DNA of 64,000 bases from Nocardia tengchongensis (GCF_018362975.1 NZ_CP074371.1:7812001-7876000); one strand, 5' to 3'. Numbered from the stretch's first letter, positions 49,928-59,499 are shown. Program-made: numbers and translations. Notes: a model not told the origin generated them from the letters alone.

Positions 49928-51223
49928 TCAGTGCGTGGCGGCAGGGAGCGGAGGAACGAGGGCGGGGTCGGAAAGGATTGCGCGGCGGGCGAAGCCGAGG
50001 GCGCCGGTGAGGATGGCTTCCTCGCCGAGGGTGGCGGGGGCGACCCGCAGGCCGAGGGCCGGGGCGAGGGCTCGGCGGCCGGCGAGGTGGGTTTCGATGG
50101 TTGGAGACAGCCAGGGGAACCACTCGGCGAGCAAGCCGCCCAGGACGACCTCGTCGGTGTCGAGGAGAGCGGTGATGGACAGGATCGCGGCGCTCAGGGC
50201 TCGGGCGGCGGTGGCCAGGGCGGTGACGGCGGCGGGGTCGGCTCGGCGCAGGCGAGTCAGCAGGTCGGCTTCGGCGGCCTGAATGCCCCGGTGGTGCAGG
50301 ACATCACCGAGACCCGCGGCGGCGAACACGGCTTCGGGGCCCGCATAGGAGACCAGGCAGCCGCGGGCGCCGCAGACGCAGTCGGGCCCGTCCATGGCGA
50401 CGGGGACGTGACCGGGTTCGCCCGCGATGCCGTGACTGCCGGTGTGGATGCGGCCGTCCAGAACCACGCCGCCACCGATACCGGTGCCCGCCTCGATGAG
50501 CACCAGACCGCGCGAATCCCGGGGCAGGGCATGGAATTCCGCCAGGGCCGCCGCATTGGCGTCGTTGATCACGTCGATCACCACCGTGGGCGCCGGCAGG
50601 CTGGCGGCGACCAGGGCGCGCAAGGCTACCGGCTCCATCCAGCCGAAATCCGGTGCCACCACCACGGTTTGCGCGGCATCGTCGAGGACCGGGCCCGCCA
50701 TGGCGATCACCGCGCGCGCCAGGACCGGGCGCGGCGCCGAATCCGTTTCGGCTCCGGCGAATCCGGGTAAGCGGGTGACGGTGTCCGCGAGGACGGCCGC
50801 GATGGCATCGGCCATCGCCTCGGGCGTTCCGGGCGCGAGGTCGTGCGGCACGGTGTCGTGGTGGAACACGACGCCCGCGAGGTCGGCCACCGCGACGCGG
50901 AGGTGTTCGGAGGTGACCTGGATGGCGGCCACGGCGGCCCGGGTGGGGTCCAGGCGCAGCGGGCGGCCGGGGCGGCCGCGGGCGCCGGAGCGCTGAACGT
51001 CATCCTCGGTGATGAGGCCGCGATCGGCGAGATCAGCGACCAGGGCGGTGACCGAGCCGTGGGCCAGACCGGTGGCGGCGGCCACCTCGGTGCGCGGGCA
51101 GGGGCCGTGGTCGGCGAGGTGACGCAGGACCAGGCCCAGGTTGCGGCGGCGGATGGCCGCGGCGTCGTTCGGCCAGGGACCCGGCGCGGCGGCGGCGCGA
51201 CGGGTGGGCGGTGCGGGTTCCAC
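49928..51223 (-). CDS. ROK family transcriptional regulator (NagC/XylR type)
   Basis: 431 residues. N-terminal winged helix (RRRNLGLVLRHLADHGPCPRTEVAAATGLAHGSVTALVADLADRGLI) and a C-terminal sugar-kinase-like ROK domain: VLIEAGTGIGGGVVLDG, GEPGHVPV and the zinc cluster CVCGARGC. ROK regulators respond to sugars or sugar phosphates. GTG 51223 follows TAGTCT by 7 nt (leaderless layout). Divergent from the esterase gene over 67 bp that include a TGTCA...TGACA pair. Confidence 0.9.
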   Translation of the reverse strand: MEPAPPTRRAAAAPGPWPNDAAAIRRRNLGLVLRHLADHGPCPRTEVAAATGLAHGSVTALVADLADRGLITEDDVQRSGARGRPGRPLRLDPTRAAVAAIQVTSEHLRVAVADLAGVVFHHDTVPHDLAPGTPEAMADAIAAVLADTVTRLPGFAGAETDSAPRPVLARAVIAMAGPVLDDAAQTVVVAPDFGWMEPVALRALVAASLPAPTVVIDVINDANAAALAEFHALPRDSRGLVLIEAGTGIGGGVVLDGRIHTGSHGIAGEPGHVPVAMDGPDCVCGARGCLVSYAGPEAVFAAAGLGDVLHHRGIQAAEADLLTRLRRADPAAVTALATAARALSAAILSITALLDTDEVVLGGLLAEWFPWLSPTIETHLAGRRALAPALGLRVAPATLGEEAILTGALGFARRAILSDPALVPPLPAATH

Positions 51224-51290
51224 GGAGTCGAGACTATGGTGTCAGGTAATTATTTCAAGTGTTGACATTAATCCTGGATCAGGGGTTGGC

Positions 51291-52850
51291 ATGGCCGCGC
51301 AACAGATCGGACGACGGACTCTCCTGCTCGGAGCGGGGGTGCTGGCGTTGACCACGGCGTGTTCGAGCAGGACCTCGGGGCCCGAACAGTCGCGCGGGAC
51401 CGCCACCGCGACAACCACCTCCGGGCCGGTGCGCGGCGTGCGCCGCGAGACCGGTGTCGCCTTCCTCGGCATCCCGTTCGCCCAGCCGCCGGTGGGCGCG
51501 CTGCGGTTCGCCGCGCCCGCGCCGCCGATCCCGTGGACGGACACCCGCGACTGCACCGCGTACGGGCCGACCGCGCAGGTGAAGCAGCTGTCCGAGGTCA
51601 CCGCCATTCCGGAGCCGTCCATTCCCGGCGACGACATCCTCACCGTCAACGTGTTCACCCCGAATCCGGACCCGGACGCGAAACTGCCTGTGCTGGTGTG
51701 GATTCACGGCGGCGGCTTCGTGGCGGGCAGCCCGGCCAGCCCGTGGTACGACGGCGCGGCCTTCAATCGCGATGGCGTGGTACTGGTGTCGGCCGGGTAC
51801 CGCCTGGGCATCGAGGGCTTCCTGCATCTCGACGACGCCCCCGACAACCGCGGCGTGCTGGATTGGATCGCGGCGCTGACCTGGGTGCGCGACAATATCG
51901 CGGCCTTCGGCGGCGATCCGGCCAAGGTGACCATCGCCGGCCAATCGGCGGGCGGCGGCGCGGTGTGGGCGCTGATGAACACCCCGTCCGCGAAAGGGCT
52001 GTTCCGCGCGGGCATTTCGGAGTCCGGCGCGCTCACCCAGCCGAACGACCGCGCCACCGCGCTGGCCATGTCGGCCCTGTTCACCAAGCGCACCGGCCGG
52101 CCCGCGACCGCCGCCGCGCTGCGGGACCTGAGCAAGACCGGATTGCAGGACCTCGAGGACAAGCTGCGCGCACTCGGACCCGACAGCAGCGCCGCCACCC
52201 TGCTCGGCCTGGCTCCGTGGGCGGACGGCACGCTCATCCCGGCCACGAGTGCCGAAGTCCTGAAATCCGATGCGGACCAGTATGTTCCGCTCATGCTCGG
52301 CTTCACCGCGCACGAGTTCAATGCCGCGCCGCTGACCGGGAATCGACCGCCGGTCACCGACACCACGCTGCCCGCCGCCCTGGGCGCGCTCGGATTCGAC
52401 CCGTCGACCGCGGCGGCCTTCACCCTGGCCTATCCGGGCCTGACCGCGAATCAGATTGCGGGACAGGCGCAGAGCGACGTCGTCATCCGCATGCCGTCCT
52501 ACCGGGTGGCCGAGATGCGGGCCGGTCGGCAGCAGCCCACCTGGCTCTACGAGTTCACCTGGACCTCCACCGCGCCCGACTACCAAGGCATGTCGTTCCA
52601 CTGCCTCGACGTCCCGTTCGCCTTCGACCTGTTGCGGGCGCAGGGCGTGACCGCGGTGACCGGAAGCAACCCGCCGCAGGCGCTCGCCGACGCGATCCAC
52701 CAGGCGTGGGTGTCGTTCGTCAGCAACGGCGACCCGGGCGACGCCTGGCCCCGCTACACTCTCGACCGGCGCGAGACCATGATCTGGTCGGATGCATCGC
52801 ACGTCCAGTCCGATCCCTTCGCCGCGCAGCGGCCGATCTGGCTGCGCTGA
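51291..52850 (+). CDS. type B carboxylesterase, probable Tat-exported lipoprotein
   Basis: 519 residues. N-terminus with twin Arg (QIGRRTLLLGAGVLALTTAC) and a lipobox ending in Cys, so export and lipid anchoring are likely. Catalytic motifs: FLGIPFAQPPVGALRF, VWIHGGGFVAGSP, FGGDPAKVTIAGQSAGGGA (nucleophile Ser), acid in GFTAHEF region and His in SFHCLDVPF. ATG 51291 follows AGGGG; an earlier in-frame start lies in the divergent promoter. It parallels the esterase at 36255-37856 but is only moderately similar. Confidence 0.88.
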   Translation: MAAQQIGRRTLLLGAGVLALTTACSSRTSGPEQSRGTATATTTSGPVRGVRRETGVAFLGIPFAQPPVGALRFAAPAPPIPWTDTRDCTAYGPTAQVKQLSEVTAIPEPSIPGDDILTVNVFTPNPDPDAKLPVLVWIHGGGFVAGSPASPWYDGAAFNRDGVVLVSAGYRLGIEGFLHLDDAPDNRGVLDWIAALTWVRDNIAAFGGDPAKVTIAGQSAGGGAVWALMNTPSAKGLFRAGISESGALTQPNDRATALAMSALFTKRTGRPATAAALRDLSKTGLQDLEDKLRALGPDSSAATLLGLAPWADGTLIPATSAEVLKSDADQYVPLMLGFTAHEFNAAPLTGNRPPVTDTTLPAALGALGFDPSTAAAFTLAYPGLTANQIAGQAQSDVVIRMPSYRVAEMRAGRQQPTWLYEFTWTSTAPDYQGMSFHCLDVPFAFDLLRAQGVTAVTGSNPPQALADAIHQAWVSFVSNGDPGDAWPRYTLDRRETMIWSDASHVQSDPFAAQRPIWLR

Positions 52851-52895
52851 ACCCGCGGGCTACCGTGGAGCAATAGCCGTTTCGATCGGAGGACA

Positions 52896-53594
52896 ATGCA
52901 GGTGAACCGCTGGATCGCACCGGCCGCCATGGTCGTCGCCTGCGGACTGTCCGCGGCCCCCGCCGCGCACGCCGCCCCGGGTGACCAGCAGGCAGCCCTG
53001 GGCGGCGGTTCCGGCCTGGTGCTGGGCCGGGCCACCAAATGCAGTCTGACCGCCATCGGGCACGACGCCGCCGGACGACTGGTCGGCTTCACCGCCGGGC
53101 ACTGCGCCGAGGCGGGGACGCCGGTGCACGGGGAGCAGTTCCCCGACGCCGGAGTGGTCGGGGTGGTTCGCGCCGCCGACGAGCAACTCGATTACGCCGT
53201 CATCGAATTCGATCCGGCCGTGGTCATTCCGCTGCGTTCGGTCAACGGCACCACCATCGCCGGCTTCGCGCCGACCCCGCCCGCCTTCAGCGTGGTCTGC
53301 CAGAACGGCCGGACCAGCGGGCACGGCTGCGGCGTGGTGTGGACGTCGAGCCCGGTGGGCCTGCTGGAGCAGGCCTGTTCGAGTTACGGCGATTCGGGTG
53401 CGCCGGTCACCTACGGCGACCAACTGGTGGGCATCGTCTCGGCGCCGCTGATCAGCGACACCCGGACTCTCCGCTTCAGCTGCACCGACGCCGCCAATCC
53501 GCTGCACTCCCCCGTCATCGCCGTCGCCTTCGACACCGTGCGCGCCGCCGTCGACGCCGGCAAGGGCCTGGGCAGCGGCTTCCAGCCGATCTAG
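52896..53594 (+). CDS. secreted S1 family (chymotrypsin-like) serine protease
   Basis: 232 residues. Signal peptide (WIAPAAMVVACGLSAAPAAHA), then a compact S1 fold with His69 in GFTAGHC, Asp99 in QLDYAVIEF and Ser167 in SYGDSGAPV, plus Cys pairs for disulfides. Short for the family and without a clear propeptide. GGAGG lies 3 nt before ATG 52896 and 9 nt before GTG 52902, so the true start may be the GTG. Substrate specificity not inferable. Confidence 0.87.
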   Translation: MQVNRWIAPAAMVVACGLSAAPAAHAAPGDQQAALGGGSGLVLGRATKCSLTAIGHDAAGRLVGFTAGHCAEAGTPVHGEQFPDAGVVGVVRAADEQLDYAVIEFDPAVVIPLRSVNGTTIAGFAPTPPAFSVVCQNGRTSGHGCGVVWTSSPVGLLEQACSSYGDSGAPVTYGDQLVGIVSAPLISDTRTLRFSCTDAANPLHSPVIAVAFDTVRAAVDAGKGLGSGFQPI

Positions 53595-53610
53595 CGCCCC
53601 GGACAACACG

Positions 53611-53639
53611 AACCCGGCCGCACCCTGCACGGCCGGGTT
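53611..53639. terminator. bidirectional terminator hairpin
   Basis: AACCCGGCCG pairs perfectly with CGGCCGGGTT (10 bp) around a 9-nt loop, between the convergent protease and monooxygenase genes. Confidence 0.75.
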
Positions 53640-53656
53640 CGAGATTCGGGATCCGG

Positions 53657-55159
53657 TCAGGCCGAACGGGTTTCGGCGGCCACCGGTTCGGCCTCGGCGG
53701 CGCCGCGGCGGAACCGCAGCACACCGTCCTCCAGCGGCGCCTTGCGCAGCATGGCGCGGTCGCGGAAGTAGTTGTTGATCACCAGCCACGGGCCCCGGGT
53801 GCCCTGCCGCGGCATGACACCGTCACCGCGCTGGATGTAGCCCGAGGTCAGCGCACCGCCCATGAGCGACGCCTCGGAACGGTCACCCTCCTCCGGAACG
53901 GCGACGACTTCGCTGAATCCGTTGTCGCGCATGTGGTTCAGCAGGCGGCAGAAGTACTCCGCGGCCAGATCCGCCTTGAGGGTCCAGGAGGCGTTGGTGT
54001 AGCCCAGCACGATCATCATGTTCGGGACCGTGCCGAGCAGCGCGCCCTTGTAGGCCACCAGATCCCGGGTGGCGAGCGTCCGCCCGTCCACCTCGAGCTC
54101 CGCGCCGCCGAGCATCTGCACCTTCAAACCCGTTGCGCTGATCACGATGTCGGCCTCGAGCTCCTCGCCCGAGGACAGCCGGATGCCCGTCTCGGTGAAG
54201 GTGTCGATGGTGTCGGTCGCGATCGAGGCCTCACCCTTGCGCAGCACCTTGAACAGGTCGCCGTTGGGCACCACGCACAGGCGCTGGTCCCACGGGTTGT
54301 AGCTGGGGGTGAAGTGCTTCATGTCGATGTTCGACCCGACCTGCGCGCGCACCGCGGCCAGCATGAGCTTGGCCGACAGCTTGGGGTTGGTGCGCGAGAG
54401 CTGGTAGCTGGCCCGTTGCAACGCGATATTGCGCGCCCGGCCCGCCTTGTAGGCGATGGCCGCGGGGACCTTGGCGAACTTGAAGCCGACCGCGACCGGG
54501 TCGTCGGCGGGCAGCGCGGCGATGTAGGTGGGCGAACGCTGCAGCATGGTGACGTGCGCGGCGTCCTTGCTCATGGCCGGGATCAGGGTGATGGCGGTCG
54601 CGCCACTGCCGATGACGACAATGCGCTTGCCCTTGTAGTCGAGGTCCTCGGGCCAATGCTGCGGGTGCACGATCGTGCCGGTGAAGTTCTCCTCGCCGGG
54701 GAACGTGGGCCGGTAGCCCTGGTCGTAGTCGTAGTAGCCGGTGCAGCCGACCAGGAAGTCGCTGGTGTAGGTCTCGGTCTGGCCGGAGCGCTCGTCGAGC
54801 ACCTCGACGGTCCAGACGCCCTGCTCACTGGACCAGCTGGTCTTGGTGACCTTGCGGCCGAAGCGAATGTGATCGGTGACGCCGTATTCGGCGGCGGTGT
54901 CCTCGATGTACTGGCGGATGTGCGGTCCGTCGGCGAGCACCTTGGTGCCGTGCCACGGCCGGAAGCCGAAGCCGAAGGTGTACATGTCCGAGTCGGACCG
55001 GATGCCGGGGTACTTGAACAGGTCCCAGGTGCCGCCGATGGCGGTCCGGCGCTCCAGGATCAGGTAGCTGCGCCCGGTCTTCTCCCTGGTCAGGTGGCAG
55101 GCCATGCCGATACCGGACAGGCCCGCGCCGATGATCAGTACGTCGACATGCCGCGTCAT
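53657..55159 (-). CDS. EthA-like Baeyer-Villiger flavin monooxygenase
   Basis: 500 residues. FAD motif VLIIGAGLSGIGMACHL, then GGTWDLFKYPGIRSDSDMY and FRPW, NADPH motif VVIGSGATAITLIPAM, and YNPWDQRLCVVPNGDLF plus GYTNASWTLKADL. These segments are almost those of mycobacterial EthA as I recall it (ketone to ester oxygenation; activator of ethionamide), so orthology or close paralogy is likely. No ethR-type TetR is adjacent; the nearest regulator is PadR beyond the diiron gene. The leader holds a strong hairpin and an AT-rich GTTA...TAAC repeat. Confidence 0.92.
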   Translation of the reverse strand: MTRHVDVLIIGAGLSGIGMACHLTREKTGRSYLILERRTAIGGTWDLFKYPGIRSDSDMYTFGFGFRPWHGTKVLADGPHIRQYIEDTAAEYGVTDHIRFGRKVTKTSWSSEQGVWTVEVLDERSGQTETYTSDFLVGCTGYYDYDQGYRPTFPGEENFTGTIVHPQHWPEDLDYKGKRIVVIGSGATAITLIPAMSKDAAHVTMLQRSPTYIAALPADDPVAVGFKFAKVPAAIAYKAGRARNIALQRASYQLSRTNPKLSAKLMLAAVRAQVGSNIDMKHFTPSYNPWDQRLCVVPNGDLFKVLRKGEASIATDTIDTFTETGIRLSSGEELEADIVISATGLKVQMLGGAELEVDGRTLATRDLVAYKGALLGTVPNMMIVLGYTNASWTLKADLAAEYFCRLLNHMRDNGFSEVVAVPEEGDRSEASLMGGALTSGYIQRGDGVMPRQGTRGPWLVINNYFRDRAMLRKAPLEDGVLRFRRGAAEAEPVAAETRSA

Positions 55160-55182
55160 GGGGAACTCGCTTCTGGTCGGTC

Positions 55183-55237
55183 GCGCCCGGACACCGGCGT
55201 CCGGGCGCTCCGAGTATTACATGTTATTTATAGTAAC
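55183..55237 (-). promoter_or_regulatory. leader hairpin and AT-rich inverted repeat upstream of the monooxygenase
   Basis: GCGCCCGGAC and GTCCGGGCGC pair perfectly around ACCGGC (55183-55208). Just upstream is GTTA-N7-TAAC (55223-55237) in a very AT-rich patch, a plausible operator overlapping the promoter. Confidence 0.45.
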
Positions 55238-55309
55238 GTCTACTGCCCGCCGGTCAGGGAAGCCCAACTCTCGGGACTCTCAGGGGCTTCGCCCCCGAAC
55301 CCCCAGAAA

Positions 55310-56316
55310 TCAGGCCGCGCGGACTTGCCCTGGCCGATCCGGTTCCGACCGATAGCGGGTCGTGGGCACCACCGATACCCAGCGCCTTCCACACCCGCTT
55401 GGACACCGGGTTCATCAGGCCGATCCGGTGCGCCAGCGTGCGCACATCGCCGAAGAAGCCCGCGAACGCCTCCTTCGACTCGGCCAGCCCGAAGAAGACC
55501 TCCTTGCGCACCGACCGCGGGATGTCGAACTCCTCGAAGAACGCGCGCGGCGGAATCAGGATGGCCCGCCCGCCGATCCACATGACGATCGGGAAGGCCA
55601 GCGACAACACGAACTTGTCGAACGGGTTGGCCTGCGGCACATGGTGTTCCAGGAACTCGTGAGCGAAGGAGATGTGGCGGGCCTCCTCGGCGATGTGAAT
55701 CGCCATGACGCCGCGCATGATCGGATGAATGTCCTCGCCGGCGCGCAGGATCGCCTTCTGAATGTGGTCGATCGGCTCCTCACCCGACAGCACGGCCATG
55801 AAGAACAGATTCGGGAACACCGAGGCCAGCGGCGGCACCAGGTAGGTGAGCTGCTTGAGGATCGTGCTCATGCCGGGCACATCGATCCCGATGCGGTTCA
55901 CCATCTCCTGGAACATCAGGGTGTGATTGCACTCCTCGATGACCTCGTGGGTGCAGTAGCGGAACTCCGGCGAGCCGTTGGGCAGCTTGAAGGTGTGCTG
56001 CACCATGCCGCCGATGAGCAGGGTCTCGAACTGCAGGCCGACCTTGGCGATATTGGCCTGCCGCCACAGCCCGATGGCGATCTTGCGAGCCTCGGACTGG
56101 GCCTGATACCAGGGATGCCGCGCGAACATGTCGCCGGAGACGGGCAGAATCCACCGCTTTTCATCCTGGCTGACCGCGAAATCGGGGTGATCCCAATCGA
56201 TATCGGTGAACGGATCGAAATTCTTGTCGACGGACCCCTGCGAGAGCAGCATGAGCTTCTCGGCGTACTGCCGGGCAAGCGCGACCGGGGTCGTCCGTCA
56301 CGTGTGCTGACGTCAT
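55310..56316 (-). CDS. AurF-type diiron oxygenase (p-aminobenzoate N-oxygenase family), frameshifted
   Basis: About 334 residues after repair. Diiron ligands: EVIEECNHTLMFQ and AEEARHISFAHE, with NFDPFTDIDWDHPDFAV at the N-terminus. As written the frame with these motifs has no good start; removing one base of the GGGG at 56287-56290 joins it to ATG 56316, giving TSAHVTDDPVALARQYAEKL, after a GAGAGG site. At the other end the frame runs to 55254; removing one base of 55357-55359 would instead give HDRYRSEPDRPGQVRAA and a stop at 55310, which looks more like family C-termini. Family members N-oxygenate amines or desaturate/hydroxylate. Upstream of the EthA-like gene, same strand. Confidence 0.8.
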
Positions 56317-56452
56317 TGTCAGAGCCTCTCGGAAAGTGACCTAAGTATCTATTCCTCAGGGTTACACCTACATTGGCCGCGCGTCAACAAGAATCTGCGG
56401 TCACCGATCGGCGAACCGCGAGGGTACCTGCGCGAGCACATATGGTGAAGGC

Positions 56453-57010
56453 ATGCTCGACACCCTGATCCTCGGCCTGCTGGCACTCCGCCCGCTGTCC
56501 GGCTACGACCTGGGTAAATGGATGGACGGCCCCGGCCGGTTCATCGGCTACCGGGTGACGTTGCCGCAGGTGTACCGCACCTTGGGCAAGCTCGTCGAGC
56601 GCGGGCTGGTCGAGTTCGAGGTCGAGACCCGCGAGGGCAAACCGGACGCCAAGGTCTACCGGCTCACCGGCGACGGCCGGCAGAGCCTGCTGGACTGGGC
56701 TCACTCCCCCTATGTGCCCGCACCCCGGCCCATGGATCCCGATTTCATGATGCGATTCCTGCTGGCGGGAGTCCTCGGCCGGGACATCGCCATCGAGGTC
56801 CTGCGAACCGAATTGGACTACCGCCGCGACCAGGTGCGTACACCCACCCGGATCGACGAGCTGACCGGCGCGCTCGCACCCATCGACGCCATCGATCCGG
56901 GCTGGGCCGGACAGGTCCTGCGCGCCGCCCACGACCAGGGCCGGGCCTCGACCGCCGGGTATATCGGCTGGCTCGAAGTGACCCTCGCCGATTTCGAGAA
57001 CCGCGACTGA
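56453..57010 (+). CDS. PadR family transcriptional regulator
   Basis: 185 residues. N-terminal PadR winged helix (LDTLILGLLALRPLSGYDLGKWMDG ... LPQVYRTLGKLVERGLVEFEVETREGKPDAKVYRLTGDGRQSLLDW) and a C-terminal helical domain. ATG 56453 lies 6 nt after TATGGT. Divergent from the diiron oxygenase gene across about 135 bp of AT-richer DNA; a likely regulator of it. Confidence 0.87.
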   Translation: MLDTLILGLLALRPLSGYDLGKWMDGPGRFIGYRVTLPQVYRTLGKLVERGLVEFEVETREGKPDAKVYRLTGDGRQSLLDWAHSPYVPAPRPMDPDFMMRFLLAGVLGRDIAIEVLRTELDYRRDQVRTPTRIDELTGALAPIDAIDPGWAGQVLRAAHDQGRASTAGYIGWLEVTLADFENRD

Positions 57011-57025
57011 CCTACCGCGCGACGA

Positions 57026-58572
57026 TCACGCCCCGGCCGGCGGACAACGCAGTACGGCCTGCGAGTACGCGGGCAGGTCGAGGACATCGGAAACCGCTGT
57101 ACTGGTTTCGGATACCGTGTCGCCGGCGACAAAGGCCGGTGCGGCCGTCGGGGACGCGTGGTAGATCCGTACGTCCTGCGCACCGATCAGACTGGGCGGC
57201 AGGGCAATACGCAGCGGCCGATCCGAGGTGTTGATCAGGACGGCGCGGGTGCCGCCGGCGGAGGTCAGTTCGGCGCCGGTGAACGCCTCGGCGGCACCGG
57301 CATACACCGGAGTCAAGAGAGCCGCGGAGATCTCGACTCCGCGGTCCAGCCGTAATGCGCGCACGGTCGTCCCGGCCTCGAGGCAGTGGTAGATCGGAGT
57401 CAGTGCGACGTTCAGAGCGGTGCGCCCGAACCGCGAGGAACCACCCGAACCATCCGAGATCAGTGCGTGTACGGCCTGATTGGTGGTGCCACCCCCGCCG
57501 GTGTCGGCGCTGGGCGCGCCATTCAGCGCGCAGTGCATGACCGCCAGGTCCGCACGCGGATCGAGCAGTGCGCGCAGCGCGAAGGAGGCGACGCTCAATC
57601 CGACGGCCCAGGTCTGCTGGACCGCGGGCAGTCGATCCAACGGCGCGACGGCCTCCTTACCCATCTGGTTGTATTCGGTGAACCACGCCCGCATACCCGA
57701 CGGCAGCTCGGGCAACACCTTGCCGGCCAGCCCCGTCCACGTCACCACACCGCCCGCGGCGGTGGAGGAGATGTCGGCCGCGAGCGGATCGACAATCCAG
57801 TACGGGTGGAAGACGGCGGCATCGGCATCGCGAATCGTTTCGTACAGACCGCGATTCCATGAGCCCATCCGCGTCCCGGCCAGTACGCCTGCGGGCGAGG
57901 AATCATCGACAGCCGAGACGCCGATGCGCACATCGGGAAACTCGCGCCGGATGACGGTGATCCAATCGTTCATGACGCCCGCATAATCCGCACCCGTGGG
58001 ATAGCGGTCGATGTAGGCCCGCATCGGTGCCCACAGCTCGTTGCCGAGTTCGACATACCGGACGGGCATTCCGAGCCGCCGGGCCTCGCGGAGCATGTCC
58101 AGCTGGTCGTCGAGGGTCGAGGTGACCACATTGAGGTCGAAGATCGGCACCGCGCCGATCCGCTGGAGGATTCCGGACCAATCGGCGAGCGCGAGCGGGG
58201 GACGTCCGTCATTGCGGCCGGCGAAGCCACCCCCGTCCCGCTCGTCGAAACGTCCGGTGCGCCAGTCGATCCACTGCGATGTGGTGCCGCCCTGCACGCG
58301 GATCAGGCCCGGTCCGACCGCGGCGAGCGCGCCCTGAAAAACCGGATCGCGCCACTGCCCGGCGTTTTCCGCCGAAATGATGCGAGCGCCGTTGACCCCG
58401 AAGAAGTCCCGATCGGCGTGCGCGACATCTGGTCGGCGGTGAGCCGGTACGTGCCCGGACCGGGGTCGGCCGTGGCGGCGGGAGCGGCCGCGAGGGCCAC
58501 GCCGCCCAGCAGACCGAGTCCGAAAGTTCTCCGGCTGATGCCGCCGCCACGCGACGGATTCGAATCCCACAT
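57026..58572 (-). CDS. secreted clan GH-A glycoside hydrolase-like protein, frameshifted after the leader
   Basis: About 515 residues after repair. The N-terminus in one frame is a Tat signal (SRRTFGLGLLGGVALAAAPAATA) to about QMSRTP; the barrel begins in the next frame at FFGVNGARIISAENAG. One base is missing in 58404-58425. YVELGNELW supplies the acid/base Glu and WFTEYNQMG the nucleophile Glu, the clan GH-A layout (GH39/GH79-like); the C-terminal 90 residues form a beta-domain. Start ATG 58572 uses GGAAAG overlapping the stop of the upstream lipase gene, so the two form an operon. Specificity unknown. Confidence 0.78.
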
Positions 58573-58579
58573 GGCGGCA

Positions 58580-59404
58580 CTACTTTCCGTTGTCATTGGC
58601 GGTGCAGCGGACACCGGGATGGCGCACCGGGTCGAGAGCATGGAGGACCAGGTCGACGGTCCGAGGGTCGGTGGAGCCTGCCAGGTGGCCGGTGTGATCC
58701 TCGGGGCAGCCGTCCTGGACCAGGATGTTGGTGACGCCCGGCGCGTCGATGAACGCCGTGGTGTACGGCGTGACGATCTGGTCGTACGCGGTGGCGGTCA
58801 TGACATAGCGGACGCCGGGGGCGACCATCGGACCGCTGTTGAGCCGCGTCAGGTACGACGACCCCGCGATCATGTCGGCCATCGCCGGCGAAAGAAATGG
58901 AAGCCCTTGCGGCACAGCCGACCCGGTGGGCAGGGTGAGATGCAGGCCCGCGGGACTGGTGCCGTGCTGTGGTCCGCTCACGGCGACGACCGTCCGAATC
59001 GGATTCACCGCGCGGGCGGCGAATTGCAGGCTGACGGCACGGGCGATCAGCGCACCCTGCGACTTGCCGACCAGATCAAGGGAATCCACCTGATTCACCG
59101 CGCGAATCCGGCCGACGGCGGCGGTGAAGTAGTCCACCGAGGTCGAGAGCGGTTCGTCGGAGTCGTAGTCGAGGCCGTACACGCAGCGACCGTCATCGAG
59201 CAGCGCCTGCCGCACAGGTCCGAGACTCTTCTCCACATCGGCGTGCGTGCCGTGGATCAACAAGACGGGTGAGTCGGCGCGGGCGTTCGCGGGACAGGCG
59301 GCCAGGGAGTCGAGCGGGGTGCTGCCCGCGGGTTCAGCAGTGGCCGCGCCCACGGTCCAGCCCATGATCGCGAGCGCGGCGACGATGCCGCTGAAAGTGC
59401 GCAC
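58580..59404 (-). CDS. secreted lipase/esterase (EstA-like, class 2 lipase)
   Basis: 274 residues. Signal peptide (FSGIVAALAIMGWTVGAATA), oxyanion loop VLLIHGTHAD, nucleophile Ser in LVGKSQGALIAR, acid near TATAYDQIVTP and His in EDHTGHLAGS. Four Cys could form two disulfides. The GTG start follows AGGAGG. The gene heads an operon with the clan GH-A protein. Acts on lipid or glycolipid esters outside the cell (family inference). Confidence 0.85.
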   Translation of the reverse strand: MRTFSGIVAALAIMGWTVGAATAEPAGSTPLDSLAACPANARADSPVLLIHGTHADVEKSLGPVRQALLDDGRCVYGLDYDSDEPLSTSVDYFTAAVGRIRAVNQVDSLDLVGKSQGALIARAVSLQFAARAVNPIRTVVAVSGPQHGTSPAGLHLTLPTGSAVPQGLPFLSPAMADMIAGSSYLTRLNSGPMVAPGVRYVMTATAYDQIVTPYTTAFIDAPGVTNILVQDGCPEDHTGHLAGSTDPRTVDLVLHALDPVRHPGVRCTANDNGK

Positions 59405-59429
59405 AAGGTCCTCCTGGATAGCAGTGCAC

Positions 59430-59491
59430 GCACATATCTATCAGCAGGCCACCCCTGATGTCATCGGCAAAATCAAATTCTTAATATGTGC
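59430..59491. promoter_or_regulatory. AT-rich region with an 8-bp inverted repeat upstream of the lipase
   Basis: GCACATAT (59430-59437) and ATATGTGC (59484-59491) flank an AT-rich stretch that must hold the lipase promoter. The arms are too far apart for a simple operator; looping or chance are both possible. Confidence 0.3.
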
Positions 59492-59499
59492 ACACACAC

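Noticed and set aside
53039..55585. 848-codon plus-strand frame
   Set aside because: Antisense to the EthA-like gene and out of frame with the protease; composition is shadow-like.
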